The position numbers were made by a program, and so were the translations under genes. Positions 12,160-24,267 of a stretch of 64,000 nucleotides of DNA are shown here, piece by piece. Origin of the DNA: Bidens hawaiensis (taxonomy: Eukaryota > Streptophyta > Magnoliopsida > Asterales > Asteraceae); NCBI GenBank assembly GCA_021521415.1, contig JAIQDT010006446.1, positions 62,001 to 126,000 on the forward strand. The letters are read 5' to 3'. The stretch's first letter is position 1; every line of letters begins with the position of its first letter. The notes under the pieces are model-generated. The model saw only the letters and a program-made list of their open reading frames with translations, did no database searches and was not told where the DNA came from.

Positions 12160-15100
12160 ATGGCCGATACGTCGTTTGTTGCCGGAATCAAGCGTTTGAA
12201 CCAAACTAATTACCGGACTTGGTCGACATGTGTTATGTCATACCTTCAAGGTCAGGACCTTTGGAAGGATACCAATGGAACCGATACGCAACTACCAAGA
12301 AACGACACCGGAGGTGCTGTCGGGAAGTGGCGAGTAAAGGTCGGGAAAGCGATGTTCGTGTTGAAAACAACAGTCGAAAAGGAGATGTTAGATCACTTTC
12401 AAGAAGCCGAAACACCGAAGCATGCATGGGATATTCTTGAACGACTATTCACGAAGAAAAACGACACCCGACTACAACTTCTTGAAAACGAGTTGCTTTC
12501 GGTCACTCAGAAAGATATGTCGATTCCAAAGTACTTCCATAAAGTGAAATCGCTTTGTCGCGAGATTGCCGATTTAGATCAGCAATCAAGGATTGGAGAC
12601 GCGAGGATGAAACGGATTATTATTCACGGGTTGAGACCGGAATTTCAGTCGTTTGTCGCTGATGTTCAGGGTTGGGCGACCCAACCGTCACTCTCGGAAT
12701 TTGAAAATTTGTTATCGGAGCAGGAATCCTTAGCTAAACAGATGGCCGGTGTGTCGGTCTCCGCTGTACCGAAACAAGAAAACGAAGCACTGTTTGCGGG
12801 TAAAGGAAAAGGAAAGTTCAAACCCAACCACAATTACAACAAAAAGAAGCCATGGGATCGATCAAACAAAGGAAATAAACCCGAGGAACGAAACCAACAG
12901 GAAGGTGGTGATGAACGAAAGAATTGGAACCGTAATAAACAAGGTAAAAGTCCGTCGTTTAAAACTTTTAAGTGCTATAATTGTGGCATGCGAGGACACA
13001 TCGCAAAGTATTGTACAGCGAGTGCAACTGAAGAAGGAAACGTCGCGACAACGCAAAATCGAACTGAAGAGCCTTGGGATGCTGAGGCCCATTATGCCGG
13101 AATTGAAGAGGTTCACGCGTTAACGGCTACGGTAAAACCCTCTTTAAATTTGTTAAATGATTGGATTGTAGACTCGGGTTGTTCGAATCACCTAACGGGA
13201 CAAAAGGAGCGGTTAAAGAACCTGATTAAGTACGAGGGTAATCAGGTGGTAGTTATAGCCGATGACTCGCGACATGGCATAGCTCATATGGGTGAGGTTG
13301 ATATCTCATCAGATTCCGAGGAAGGTGGTTTGGTTCTTAAAAATGTGTTTCATGTTCCCGGCATGAAAAAGAACCTGTTGTTGGTTCCTCAAATCACCGA
13401 CACCGGACGGTATGTTCTATTCGGGCCGAACGAGGTGAGTATTTTCGATAAGTTCGAAACTAAATCCATACCGGTGATTCAAGGGAGAAAGAAAGACTCG
13501 GTTTATGTATTGTTTGCCGGGACTTCGTATGTGAATAAGGTGAAAAGGAATTTAAACGCAGATTTGTGGCACCAACGTTTAAGCCACGTCGGGTACGATA
13601 AACTTCAATTAATCGGGAAAAAGAAGTTGGTGGCGGGAATACCCGAACTTGAAGTAAAAACGGATGTAGTGTGTGGCGGTTGTCAGTTTGGAAAGGCTCA
13701 TAAGCAACCGTTTGAGAACTCTAGTTATCGAGCTAAAGCCCTTCTTGAACTCGTTCATACCGATGTGTTCGGTCCGGTAAAGCAACCAACGGTCAAAGGT
13801 ATGATTTTTATGATATCATTTATTGACGACTATTCGAAATATTTGTGGGTATATTTCATGAAGGAGAAAGCCGAGGCGTTTGAAAATTTTAAAGAATTTA
13901 AGTTGGAAGCTGAACGTGACTTAAAACGAAGCATCGAGTGTCTTCGTTCCAATAACGGAGGCGAGTATACATCCCGTGAATTTTCTTTGTTTCTTAAAGA
14001 AAATAGAATAAAACGCCAACTAACGTGTTCTAATACTCCTGAGAAAAATGGGGTTTCGGAGAGAAAGAACTGGACCCTAACCGACATGATCGGAAGCATG
14101 ATGCACAACAAGAATATACCGGGGAGATTTTGGGCGGAGGCAATGAGTACCGCTGCGTTTATAAGTAATCGATTGCCACAACAAGGAATGGGCTACGAGT
14201 CACCATACGAGAAGATGTTCAAAATCCGACCGAATGTTAGCTATTTTCGAGTCTTTGGATGCATGTGTTACGTGTTCATCCCGGGGCATCTCAGACACAA
14301 GTTAGAGAAAAAGGCAACGAGATGTGTTTTTGTTGGTTACGATAACGAAAAGAAAGGGTGGCGATGTTGTGAGCCGAGTACCGGGCGAATTTACGTATCT
14401 CGAGACGTAATATTTGATGAAAACTCATCATGGTGGTCACCGAGTAAAGAAGTGTTACCCGACACTCAAGACTTAAGACAAGAAGTGGACAAGTATGTTG
14501 CTGTGGAGTTTAACAATGAAGAGGAGGTTGAACCCACTGTTCAACCTGTTGAGAATCAAACAGAAAGTGCGGGTTTACACAGCAGCCCACGGATCAGCCC
14601 CTGGCGCACCGGGTTGTCGACCGGTCAGTCCGGGTCTCAATCCGACAATCCTAACGATTCAGCAACCGTTGAAGATAGTGTGCAGGTTGTTCGAAGGTCC
14701 GAACGGGCGAGAAAACAGAACCCAAAGTATGCAAATGTCGCCTTACTTGTTAGTCAAGAAACCGAACCCGAGACGGTAGAACAAGCTATACAAGATCCTA
14801 AGTGGATGGAAGCAATGGAGCAAGAGTTAGATGCTTTAGCCAGTAACGAGACCTGGAATCTTGTTCCGAAGCCGGGTGATGTAAATCCGATTTCGTGTAA
14901 GTGGGTTTTTAAAATTAAAAGGCGTGCCGACGGGTCGATAGAAAGATATAAAGCTCGATTAGTGGCACGGGGTTTTTCACAGGAGTACGAGATCGATTAT
15001 GAAGATACGTTTAGTCCCGTAGCTAAGCTCGTTTCGGTTCGAGTAATTTTAGCTATCGCTGCGTGCAAAGGTTGGGATTTATGGCAAATGGATGTGAGTA

Positions 15101-16308
15101 ATGCATTTTTATATGGCGATTTGGATCGGGTAATATACATGGATCAGCCGAGAGGTTTTGTAAGTCAAAAATTTCTTAATTATGTTTGTCAGTTAAAGAA
15201 AGTAATTTATGGCTTAAAACAGTCATCGCGGGTCTGGTTCGGTAAGATTGGTTAGTTTTTAGAACTTAACGGATTTGTTCCTACAATAGCCAATACCAGT
15301 GTGTTCGTCCGAGCCGAATGTGACAAAACCGTTGTTATCCTCGTTTATGTAGACGATTTAATTATAACCGGCGATTTAGTCTACGTGGTGGAGCAGTTAA
15401 AAACGAATCTGTGCACTCATTTTTTCATGAAAGACTTGGGAAAATTAAAGCACTTTTTGGGTCTAGAGCTCGAGTACGAGAATGATGGGTTTATACTTCA
15501 CCAAAATCGGTATGTCGTTAATCTTTTGGTGAAATTCGGTATGGAAAGTTGCAAACCGATACGAGTACCCATGGAACCAAACGGGTCTCTTCGAGCCGAA
15601 GAAGGAAAAGAGTTGGAAGAAGTAACCATGTATAGGCAAATAATTGGAAGTCTTATTTATTTGACCTTGACTCGACCCGACATCGCGTATGTCGTTGGTG
15701 TGCTTAGTAGATTTGTTCAAGCTCCGAGAAAATCGCACCTTGAAGCCGCTCGGTTAGTGTTGCGGTATGTGAAGTCGACTCCGAGCTATGGTGTTAAGTT
15801 TAAGAGGGAGTCGAGTATGGAATTAATCGGGTTTTGCGATGTCGATTATGCTAAAGATCCGGACACGAGACGGTGTACAACCGGGTATGTTTTCTTGATT
15901 GGTTCAAGTGCTGTTACTTGGTGTAGCAAAAGGCAGCCCACGGTGTCACTTTCGACTACTGAGGCGGAGTATCGGGCTGCGACTATGGCCGCGCAAGAGT
16001 GCGTGTGGCTGGTTCGTTTTATAAACGAGTTAAATCAAGGTAAAAACGAGAAGGTAACCTTGTATGGGGATAATGTGTCTTCGATATTGTTGGATAAGAA
16101 TCCCACGTTTCATGCGCGTACGAAACATATAGAAGTTCATTATCACTTTATTCGTGAGAAGGTGTTGAATGGAGAAATTGATTTTAAATATGTTAACACG
16201 TTGGAGCAAGCTGCTGATATGTTCACGAAGAGTTTGCCAAAAGAGAAGCTTGTGAAGTTTTGTACTCGCTTGGGAATGAAGGAAGCAAATATCGAGAGGG
16301 AGTGTTAA
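12160..16308 (+). pseudogene. Copia gag-pol polyprotein with one stop codon
   Basis: A single frame from ATG 12160 to TAA 16308, interrupted only by TAG at 15253-15255. In order: gag (UBN2-type, residues 1 to about 230), CCHC knuckle CYNCGMRGHIAKYC (about residue 271), protease WIVDSGCSNHLTG (about 337), integrase zinc finger (LWHQRLSH...CGGCQFGKAH), integrase core, reverse transcriptase and RNase H. Catalytic YVDD is at about 15346-15357, and the RNase H segment STTEAEYRA is present. In the integrase core the second catalytic Asp is replaced by Asn (RSNNGGEY, about 13950), so integrase is probably inactive even apart from the stop. The last codon (TGT) and the stop (TAA) are the first six bases of the 3' LTR. 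Confidence 0.92.
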
Positions 16309-16789
16309 ACGAGACGATATTTAAGGGCGGTTCGGTAAATCTCATGGGGTGGCTTGGAGGAGATTTTAAATAATAATTCGTTTATTATTTATTAATAAGT
16401 TAGTCTTATTTTAATTAAGTTAGTCTTATCCTAATTCCTATTTGTGTTTGGCTCAAATTGTGTATTTGAATACGAGTAGGATACGAATTAAGGGTGTTAT
16501 ATAAACCCTTGGTTCACATAGGCTTATTAAAAGTTTTTAAGTTAGTCTTTTTCTTAATAAAATCATCGAAGTCTTTGTTTGTCAAAGAAAGATCCATTCT
16601 GTTTGCAATATAATTGTGCAGCCCAACCAAGGTGAATATATTATTTGTCCTCTACTTCCTGTACGAACAGTAATATTCAAAAAGCAACAATTCACAAGGA
16701 AGCAATCTTAGTTTTCTTGGTCAGCAAACTGATCAAGATCAGTTCTTGATTATATCAGGTTTACATCGGCTCCACTGTTAGGTTTAACA
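16303..16789 (+). repeat. Copia 3' LTR
   Basis: 487 bp, the same ends as the 5' LTR. It differs by four substitutions and a 10-bp insertion after GGCTTATTAA. It is followed directly by GTCTT, the target duplication. Confidence 0.95.
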
Positions 16790-16949
16790 GTCTTCTCATC
16801 TAAAGCTCAAGAAAATGTCATGAGTCCACCCAAATTTTGCAACTTTGAAGAATTGATCACGTACTGAGGCCAAAAACATAAGATAATCATTATAGGTTGC
16901 TATTTCACATGAAATATGTAGTTTGACATAAATCATAGTAATAAAATGA

Positions 16950-18038
16950 GAGAATAACCTGATTTGACCTTTAAAGATCTTGCATTTTTTTGGTGAGGCT
17001 TTACTAGTCGTACTATATTTTCATCGATAGTAGATAAATGCACGCGACCTAGATATCTTGAAACGGTTTCAGCAATCTCCTCAACAAAATCAAGGTAATC
17101 CCTGAAGATAGAAATGAGTTCTAAATCTTAACACTGTATGTTCATATAACTATATAGTCTATATTTGTATAATTATAAATTTTAAAAAACTTTTTCTTTA
17201 GAGTCGGTGCCAATAATTCATGGGTCGATTTCAAATTTTCATGAGGTTAGTGTTAAAATTTCTTAGGGTTCGCTCATGATTACGCCAAATATATTAAAAA
17301 AGTCACGAGGTGCAGTCACACCCCATTCTATCCAACTAGGTACGTTCCTTGCAACATAGTTTGAAAAGCAAAATTAAGCTATTCAAGGTAGATTAGAAAA
17401 ACTAATTACCGGATTTGAGTTTAATGAAATTGATTTAGTATTTAAAAAAAAATTACCGGATTTGATTTACAAATTTCGCATTTAGAGCACATATAGGTTG
17501 AAGAGTAAGAAATTACCAATTGGGTATACACCTCAAATTCAGCTTTAATCCGTGTGAACTAGTCGATTCCAGTATAGCCTGCCTCCATAAGTCCGCGCGT
17601 TCGTTCGAATGTACACCAAAAGCGTTCCCAAATCGCAAACTCACCCGTTGCATTTCCTGAAAATGCGAATCAGAGCTGCGAAGGTTCCAAAGGATCGACG
17701 TCATAGAACAGTGGAAGAACATTTAAACCTCCTTCCATCGCCTTGCTTAATTCCATGATCTTCACGAGCTCGTCCAAGCATCTTGGCGTAGTAACATAGT
17801 TTGGGCAAAAGATAATCACCGCCATCGATGATGATTGTTCCAACGAATCAACGATCCCTTGCGCAGGATATGACAATCGCGCTCCCCCTACGCTTATGTC
17901 AGCCAAACGTGTGGAGATTCCCTTAATTTCAAGTGCGTTGAAGATATCATCTACAAAATTGTTACGTGTACTTAGACCATAGTAACTCAAGAATATTTCA
18001 TAAATCTTTGGCGAATATGGAGAGACTGTAGACGCCAA
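16950..18038 (-). pseudogene. Second TIR-domain fragment (truncated TIR-NBS type gene)
   Basis: From ATG 18038 the minus strand encodes a TIR domain: YEIFLSYYGLSTRNNFVDDI, then SSSMAVIIFCPNYV and TTPRCLDELVKIM with the catalytic-type Glu. A frameshift near 17670-17700 moves the rest (MQRVSLRFGNAF, then ADLWRQAILES) into the next frame, which ends at 17513. After an intron-like AT-rich gap, a short exon (about 17105-16960) carries a linker such as FVEEIAETVSRYLG and ENIVRLV, of the kind found between TIR and NBS. No NBS follows; the next sequence is the start of the other TIR copy. Either a decayed tandem paralogue or a TIR-only gene; the frameshift favours decay. Confidence 0.7.
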
Positions 18039-18049
18039 TGATCTAAATC

Positions 18050-19393
18050 AATCAAATGTATATATACAAATGGTTTATAACTTTATATGCTATAATTTTC
18101 TCAGTATTATTGTTTCATGTGTTTGTTTTTGAAACTGAAGGAACACGTGAAACCTGTTGTGTCTGATTTTATTATAGTTTTTTATTCTGGACATTTCAGT
18201 TTCAACTTTCAACCGTCGTAGGTAGACAGACATGCATCGCTATTTTGAAAAACTATTTTTCGTAATTTTATGGGTCAAAAGTTTGAAAGAATATTATTAA
18301 AAAATGTTACAAGTTACCACTCATACTTTACGAAAAATATATTGACTTTAAAGATAATGAAATGATTTTCAAATAAAATCCTATGATAGGTTTATGATAT
18401 TAGAGTGGTGGGAGTGTCCATTCCACCTCATAACTATCTTTCACGTTTTCTCCGATTTATGTTAGCGTTACGTCATTTCATCCATAACCATCTTTTAACT
18501 ATGAAAATGTCCATCTTTAACCACTAATTTGTAGAGAGAGAAACAAAGAGAGAAAGAGGAGTGGGAGAAGTAGCATGGCGACCCCGCCCCAGGATGGTTT
18601 TTTGCGGTACCGCAAGAGACGGGCGGTGTTCCCGACGTACCGAGGCGGCACACCGCCTCCCTCCCGCAAGCACTCCGTCCACCCTTGGAGTGTTGAATGC
18701 ATCAAGTTCACGATCGCTTAAAAGATAAAATTCGCTATCATCGCCATCCTCATCTACAAGGGCATAACTATTTTCGTTTCCTAAAATACAAAATAAGAAG
18801 TTCTAGTTACCATAATCATAACGTAAGATAAATAACATACATAACAAGTAACCTTGTGTTTGAGAAGTCAGTTCATGTTTTCCCCCCCAAACATGCTATC
18901 CATATCATCATTATGAAATTTTCCTTTCGGTTTTTCTTTAACCACCCAAAATTCTATATGATTTAAAAATCAAATTTAAAGATTTTTAAAATCAGTTTAA
19001 TGGTGTGAGCCTGTATAATCGGATTTACCAGTGGCTCAAAACATATGTGGTCTCCTAGGTTTACCGTCCTTGATTATACCGGGGTTGTATCCGGTAGTAC
19101 CGGTCAGTTTATACAAGTATCTAAAACTTTGATTAAGTGTGAGTCCTTGTTTTTTCAACCTAATTACTTAAGTATAAAAGATAAGTTTGGTGCCGTAAAG
19201 TCCCTATTGGGCCATTTTCCGGCGCCTTATTGGTCCGCAACATTTTTCTGGTACTGGTATCGTAATGAACGTTACGAAAATTGATCTAATTTACGTCAAC
19301 TGACCACCTCATTGCTCGGGACCGACAACGCTTGAGTTTTGTCACTATCCGGGTTTCACCAACATGCCCGGCGCGTCGCGCCGAGTAATAGTA
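18050..19393. other. Intergenic DNA without a gene
   Basis: AT-rich apart from a GC-rich patch at about 18570-18700 (short reading frames there look accidental). The part near 19030-19393 belongs to a Helitron whose 5' end I could not find. Confidence 0.5.
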
Positions 19394-19397
19394 CTAG
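19369..19397 (+). mobile_element. Helitron 3' terminus
   Basis: A perfect hairpin CGGCGCGTCGCGCCG (19369-19383, seven-base stem) is followed ten bases later by CTAG (19394-19397) and a host T. This is the standard plant Helitron 3' end. The element extends leftward; its TC-type 5' end was not found, so its length is unknown. Confidence 0.7.
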
Positions 19398-20007
19398 TTA
19401 CATATATAAATGTAAATGACCTTAATCCACCACATAGTAGGATTAGAAGCGTCCATCACATATTCGTATGGTGTTATGGACCACAAAATCTCTTTTTGAT
19501 TTAGACCTTCAAAATCATTGTTGTAAGCCCTGATACTCAAAGACAAGCCAGTTACTAAGGTTGAACTTGTTGTGGTGTTACCGTGTTACATACCAAAACT
19601 ATTTACGGTTCGCATCAAACGTTTAAATTAGTTTATAAGGTTACAAATCCAGGAATTTATAGTGCGGGGGCAAAATATTCGTTGGTTTAAAATGGGTGGG
19701 GGTAAAAAACAATTAATAAACATAAAAATAACTATTTTAAGAATGTTAAAAGGTTAAACTAAAGAATTTAATTGAAACAATAGAATAATATTACCAATGG
19801 ACTTTTGGATATGTGTAATCATTTTAACAAAATTAACGTAAAAAGTAAATGATCATCAACTCTAGGGACCGTGATGTAATTTCCGCAAAGCATGAATGTA
19901 CAACAAATACTGCTTGAAGTACATGTCATAAAAACCTGTCTCTCTTCTACAAGGGTTCAAGTTAGGGTTTACAGTTTACACAACACTGGCTAAAATAAAA
20001 TAAACCA

Positions 20008-20313
20008 TGGCTTCGGCAACCAGATCATCGATCGCCTCTGCTGCAAGAACAATCGCATCTAATTCTACATCAAATCTAATTTCACGAACCCTAACCCCCA
20101 AATCCGTACACGTTCATCCGTTTCATCCATCAACACGATCTGTTCCTCGAGCAGCTTAAACAATTGAATTTAATTTTGATGTTCCGTGTTGTTCAGGATT
20201 GTTGCGGCATTGGGAACGGTTGAGTCAATGGTGCCTCTTCACAGTGCTATTGCATCTGCTCGTCTTATATCCAGTATTGGTGTTGAATCCACCTGTTGGA
20301 GCTGGCTATCTCA
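20008..20313 (+). pseudogene. NFD6-like small protein gene fragment
   Basis: From ATG 20008 a basic, Ser/Ala/Arg-rich leader of mitochondrial presequence type (MASATRSSIASAARTIAS) ends at a TAA near 20157. About 40 bases on, after TTGTTCAG, another frame encodes RIVAALGTVESMVPLHSAI and then a WSWLSQ end, followed by the possible splice donor CAAG/GTATATG. The pattern (presequence plus a short VES..PLHSA..SARL core) resembles plant proteins labelled NUCLEAR FUSION DEFECTIVE 6-like, a recognition from memory of the family. No splice joins the two parts in frame with an intron of normal length, so I call it broken or mis-resolved. A last exon was not recognised downstream. Confidence 0.5.
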
Positions 20314-20329
20314 AGGTATATGATTTACA

Positions 20330-22953
20330 TTGTTTTGTGAGTTTATTTTATTTTTAGTTATTAGAGTTGCATATAAGTTATGTGAATATAATTGTTTACT
20401 TTTTGCTATGAGTACTAGCCATTGTTCAGATATTCATGTGAAAAATTGAATAAGCATAAAAGCAGTTAGAAGTTAATGGATTGGTAAATATTGAACTATT
20501 GAAGTTAGTTGATGGCTGTTGCTTTTTGTGAGTTAGTAACCAGGATTTCGATTTAGTTTATTAGAGAAAGAAACCGGATAAGTAAGTTTTAGTGCGTGTT
20601 CGGTATTTGCTTCTTTAAACTGCTTAATTTTGTTAATAATTATAATAATTAAATCAGGCGGTTTTCTTTTGTGCCTGCAAATAGTTCAGTACTAAGAACT
20701 CTGTAGTTTGATACTTTGATAGTGTATAACTCTTATTAAGATGATCATTGATCAATATGCTTTATCATTGCTACGAAAAGTTAGGTTTGGCATGGTTATT
20801 TCAAACAGTTGGTATACATCATAGGGGACGAGAAAATGCAATGCTTATGGTGCATTTAGGACGTTTTTAATGTTTATTACTTTAGCCTACTGTTTTTTTG
20901 GGCTCTACTGATGAATAAAGCAGCAAAAAGATATGACTTTGACTAGTTCTAATGCTTACTGCTATAGGTTTTGCATCATCATTGTGACAGCAGGAGTGAT
21001 CAAGGCAATTAACGCATATGAAAATTTCCATATTGCTTTGAATCTTTTGTTATGGAAATTTGCTTTGAATTTTAAATTCTCCATCTTGAACTTTGCAGTT
21101 TGTTCCAAAGTTAAACTTTGTACTCGAATTGAAATATTTTTTCTATGATTTTGGCAATTTCTTCATCTTGGCTGATAAATTTGTCCTGTTTGACTGTGCA
21201 TTCACTCTACTTTATATGTCTTGTTCATAATGTGTAAATAGTAAAAGTCGGTTAATCTGGTTGCTAACAATAACATGTACATTTGTGCTGATGTGGACAC
21301 CGCATATGCACATGCTTTTTATGGGGTCATGTATTTGAAGGTTTCTTTTAGAATTTAGGCACATGGATTTCCCCATAAGATCCTATTTCCTGAGTTCATC
21401 TTCTATGGCCCTTTCATATAAGATGTTATCATGGGTACCGTTGATTTGAAGTCATGTGACCCACAAATCTTTATCCAGATTTTGTGTTTGTTGATTGATC
21501 TATGTGTTGCTAGAGCATTTACTTGAGACTTCTTGGGACTGATTTTTTTTCCGGGTTTTTTTCTAGACTTTGGACTTCCTCGGTGACAAGGGTTTCAACA
21601 CATTGCATCTCAGCTTTTCTTGCTACTCTTGTTTGTTCATTATTGGATGGTTTCCATCAAGCTTGGTGTTTTTAAACCATAAATTGCTTAATCTCATACT
21701 ACTTTTCCTGGTAGAACTGGAAACAAATGGAAGTTTATGAACCCATTTGGAGCTCTATATTCTATAGCATTACTTATGTATTTGCATCATCTTACTGGTG
21801 TCGTTTATTTGATTTGTTACTGTTGTGGGAAGTTTATGATCTGATCTAGGCAAAAAATCCAAGTTGGAACCAGTTAGGCCCGTCTAGTTCTAGTTAGAAC
21901 TAATAGTCTTTGATCACACCTGATATTGATTGCGTATCTCAATAATTGTTGTGGAAGTTTATGATCTGGCCTGGGCAAAAGTCCAGGTCTGTCTGTCTTG
22001 CCTTGGGCTAAGCCTGACAAAACGAGTGTGTCGTGTAGGGTAACAGGTCAAATTGGGATCTGATGGAAATGAGTTATATGCAAAATTTGTTCCAAGTCAA
22101 AACGAGTCTTTTTAAAAAGGAGTCAGTTTGGTTCGGGCTCTCACCAAAATGGGCCTCGTGTTGAAATAAGTTTGTTTTAGAAACAAACAAGTGTGAATTT
22201 GTTTGCAGTCTTTTTTTCTAAGACCTGAGTCTTTTGAACCCTTTTATAAACTTTCAGTTTTATTAGCTCTTTCATTTACCGCTATTTTTGGGTAAATACT
22301 TAAAACCAATGATCGGATTGGCGACGGCCCGCCTATTTTTGGATTAAGAACGAATTAGGCCGGCCTATTTTTGGGTTAAACTGATGATTGGATCAGACAT
22401 GGGCTTTTCAAGCTAATACTTGTTGAGTGCCCCTCCCAGGCTCCCCTACAATCATCAAATCATAACTTCTACAGTTCTGGTATGCACAGTTGCACACTAT
22501 GTAGTGAAAACGTAACATTTATGTTAGTTGAAGAAAATCGTCTTATTGCATCTTGGTTCTATCTTTTTATGAAATAATTAGATAAACAATATCAAATAAG
22601 CAAACCATAATTCACAAGTGTTAATTCGTTATTGTTTCAGAAGTTTATAGATACATAAAGTAAAATTTGGTAGATAAACATTTTTAATAAATAATCCATA
22701 TATCTTCAGTGTATTCTTAAAGAAATTTTGTTTATTTTGTCATTCTTTTCGTTGTGGCATATTGGTATACCAGTTCTTGAATAATAAAACTGATTTGATT
22801 GGGTTAACTTTGTTCAGATTTTACCCGTTAAGAGTTTTTAATTTATTTTTTAGAAACGCTATATTACAAATAAAACACGGTCGAGGTTCCTACACCCTGT
22901 CCGCTAAGGCTATGCGTTATACTCCACTCTTCATCACTCTAGACCATTCGCCA
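20330..22953. other. Non-coding AT-rich DNA
   Basis: If the NFD6-like exon is real, this could be its intron and 3' flank. I see no gene, only short accidental frames. A segment around GTTTATGATCTG is repeated near 21835 and 21958. The last 100 bases form the left flank of a hAT element. Confidence 0.5.
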
Positions 22954-22961
22954 CATTAGCG

Positions 22962-24267
22962 TAGGGCTGTTATAACATGTCAAACACGGCACGATCGATG
23001 ACCTGTGATACTAAACACGAACACAAACCTGTTTAGTAGCAGGTTAACATGTTAAGACCTGTTAAGGGACTTGCTTAAAGATACAATGAATAATATATGT
23101 GTAATGAAACAGAAATTTTCAAAACGGGCATAAAAGTCTTAATTAATACATAATTCATAACATATTTGAAATAAAGAAACGACAAATCCGTAACATACTT
23201 TAAACAAAAGACCATAGAACTATAGAAACAAATCATAGCATCTATTTTAAAAATACTAGTCAAGTGCTCGCACGATGTAGCGCGGAACAATACTTAAAGG
23301 TTGTTAGCACACTAAACCAAGGCTAGCTCTAGCTCGGCTCGAACTTCATACCGAGCCTGACTCACGTCCATTTAATTATTTTAAATATTTATATAACTTG
23401 AATAATTTTAATCACATTTTTATAAAGCACATAAGAAGGAAAAAAAATAAAGTTGAGTAATATTTAGATAAACATGAGAGGCCAAAGTTGTAAGTATTAT
23501 TTAAATTTTGAATGTAACAAGTTAAAAGATAAAGGGTTAGATATGTAATTATATAAAAACATGAGATTGTAAACATTTGTCCTTTAAGAAACTTGTAAAT
23601 TAATGCAGTATTGACTTGTATATTTTAAACTGTCGATCTGTTTTGAAAAAAAATTATATCGTAATGTCGACAAAAATAAGCTCATTTAAAATTCGTGTTA
23701 ACCATGTTTTTGTAAAACATATATGAAGAAACCCAAAAAGAATAAAGTTAAGAGTAAAAAATGCGTAATCATGAGGGATTAAGGTTGTAACTAATTCTTA
23801 AATTTACAAAATTTAAGTAAAGTTGATGTACTTGTAATTATTTTTATACAAATCAAATGAATGTGGATGATATGTGTGTAAAAGACCAACCTAAACCTAG
23901 TTAAACATGTACCTTATGCATTATAAGTTGTAAAACTCTTAAATTCTACCGTATTAATTTGCCCCACTTATATATTATATATGGTATAGATAATATCGGG
24001 TTCTGACGGGCATGAGTGAAATGTTGTATCTAAGTATGACTTTAAGTTTATGACTTAAGGAGTGTATGTTTATCTATTTTTCTAAATTAAAAATCTATGC
24101 AGGTTACTAATAGGCTAACAAATCTTTAACTTGTTAGGACAAACATTTAAGATGTCTTAAATAGGTCAACATGTTTAAAACACAAAACATGATAAGCTCA
24201 AATCCAAACCTGTTAAAACCAATATCATGTTGTGTTAACAGGTCCGTGCCATAAATTGATAACCCTA
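22962..24267 (+). mobile_element. Non-autonomous hAT element with a nested Helitron
   Basis: It starts TAGGGCTGTTATAAC and ends with AACCCTA, short inverted ends of the hAT type. It is flanked by a perfect 8-bp duplication CATTAGCG (22954-22961 and 24268-24275), the length typical of hAT. Subterminal sequence is also inverted: ACCTGTTTAG, GGCACG and AACATG motifs near the left end recur in complement near the right. No transposase frame is present. Without the nested Helitron it is about 570 bp. Confidence 0.85.
23256..23990 (-). mobile_element. Non-autonomous Helitron nested in the hAT element
   Basis: Read on the minus strand it starts TCTATACCATATATAAT after a host A and ends with CTAG before a host T. 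A short hairpin (GTGCGAGCAC) lies about seven bases before the end. These are the hallmarks of plant Helitrons, which insert between A and T without target duplication. It is 735 bp with no Rep/helicase coding. Confidence 0.7.

Larger units (their letters stand above)
11530..16789 (+). mobile_element. Copia LTR retrotransposon, nearly intact, target duplication GTCTT
   Basis: Two LTRs (11530-12006 and 16303-16789) begin TGTTAA and end TTAACA. They flank one polyprotein gene. A 5-bp duplication GTCTT sits at 11525-11529 and 16790-16794. The primer-binding site (TGGCATCAGAGCC, from 12009) matches the usual initiator-methionine tRNA type, and a purine tract (CGAGAGGGAG) precedes the 3' LTR. The two LTRs differ by four substitutions and one 10-bp indel that I can see, so insertion is recent on a plant-retroelement scale. 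It lies antisense to, and inside, exon 1 of the TIR-NBS pseudogene. Confidence 0.95.
9740..16879 (-). pseudogene. TIR-NBS disease-resistance-type pseudogene, exon 1 split by a Copia insertion
   Basis: Exon 1 (TIR) runs 16879-16790, is interrupted by a Copia element, and resumes 11529-11123. Exon 2 (NBS) runs 10841 to about 9740. The splice joins TVANG to YEAVCIKDIV in frame. The TIR part has WTHDIFLSFR, DTRKNFVDHL and SSPWCLDELVKIM, which includes the Glu that is catalytic in TIR NADases. NBS motifs: P-loop GMGGAGKTT, kinase-2 VLLVLDDVD, RNBS-B GSRIVITTRDEH, GLPL, ACFFRGW and VHDLVQEMG. Defects: a stop codon in the conserved motif after LSFR, frameshifts near 11425, 11270 and 10560, and a TGA near 9757. 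No leucine-rich repeats follow; Tat-A occupies the next intron position. In the family such proteins are cytosolic immune receptors; this copy cannot make one. Confidence 0.85.

Noticed and set aside
18400..18715. Possible MITE with GGTGGGAGTGTCC-like ends around a GC-rich patch
   Set aside because: The two ends do not align as inverted repeats and no target duplication was found.
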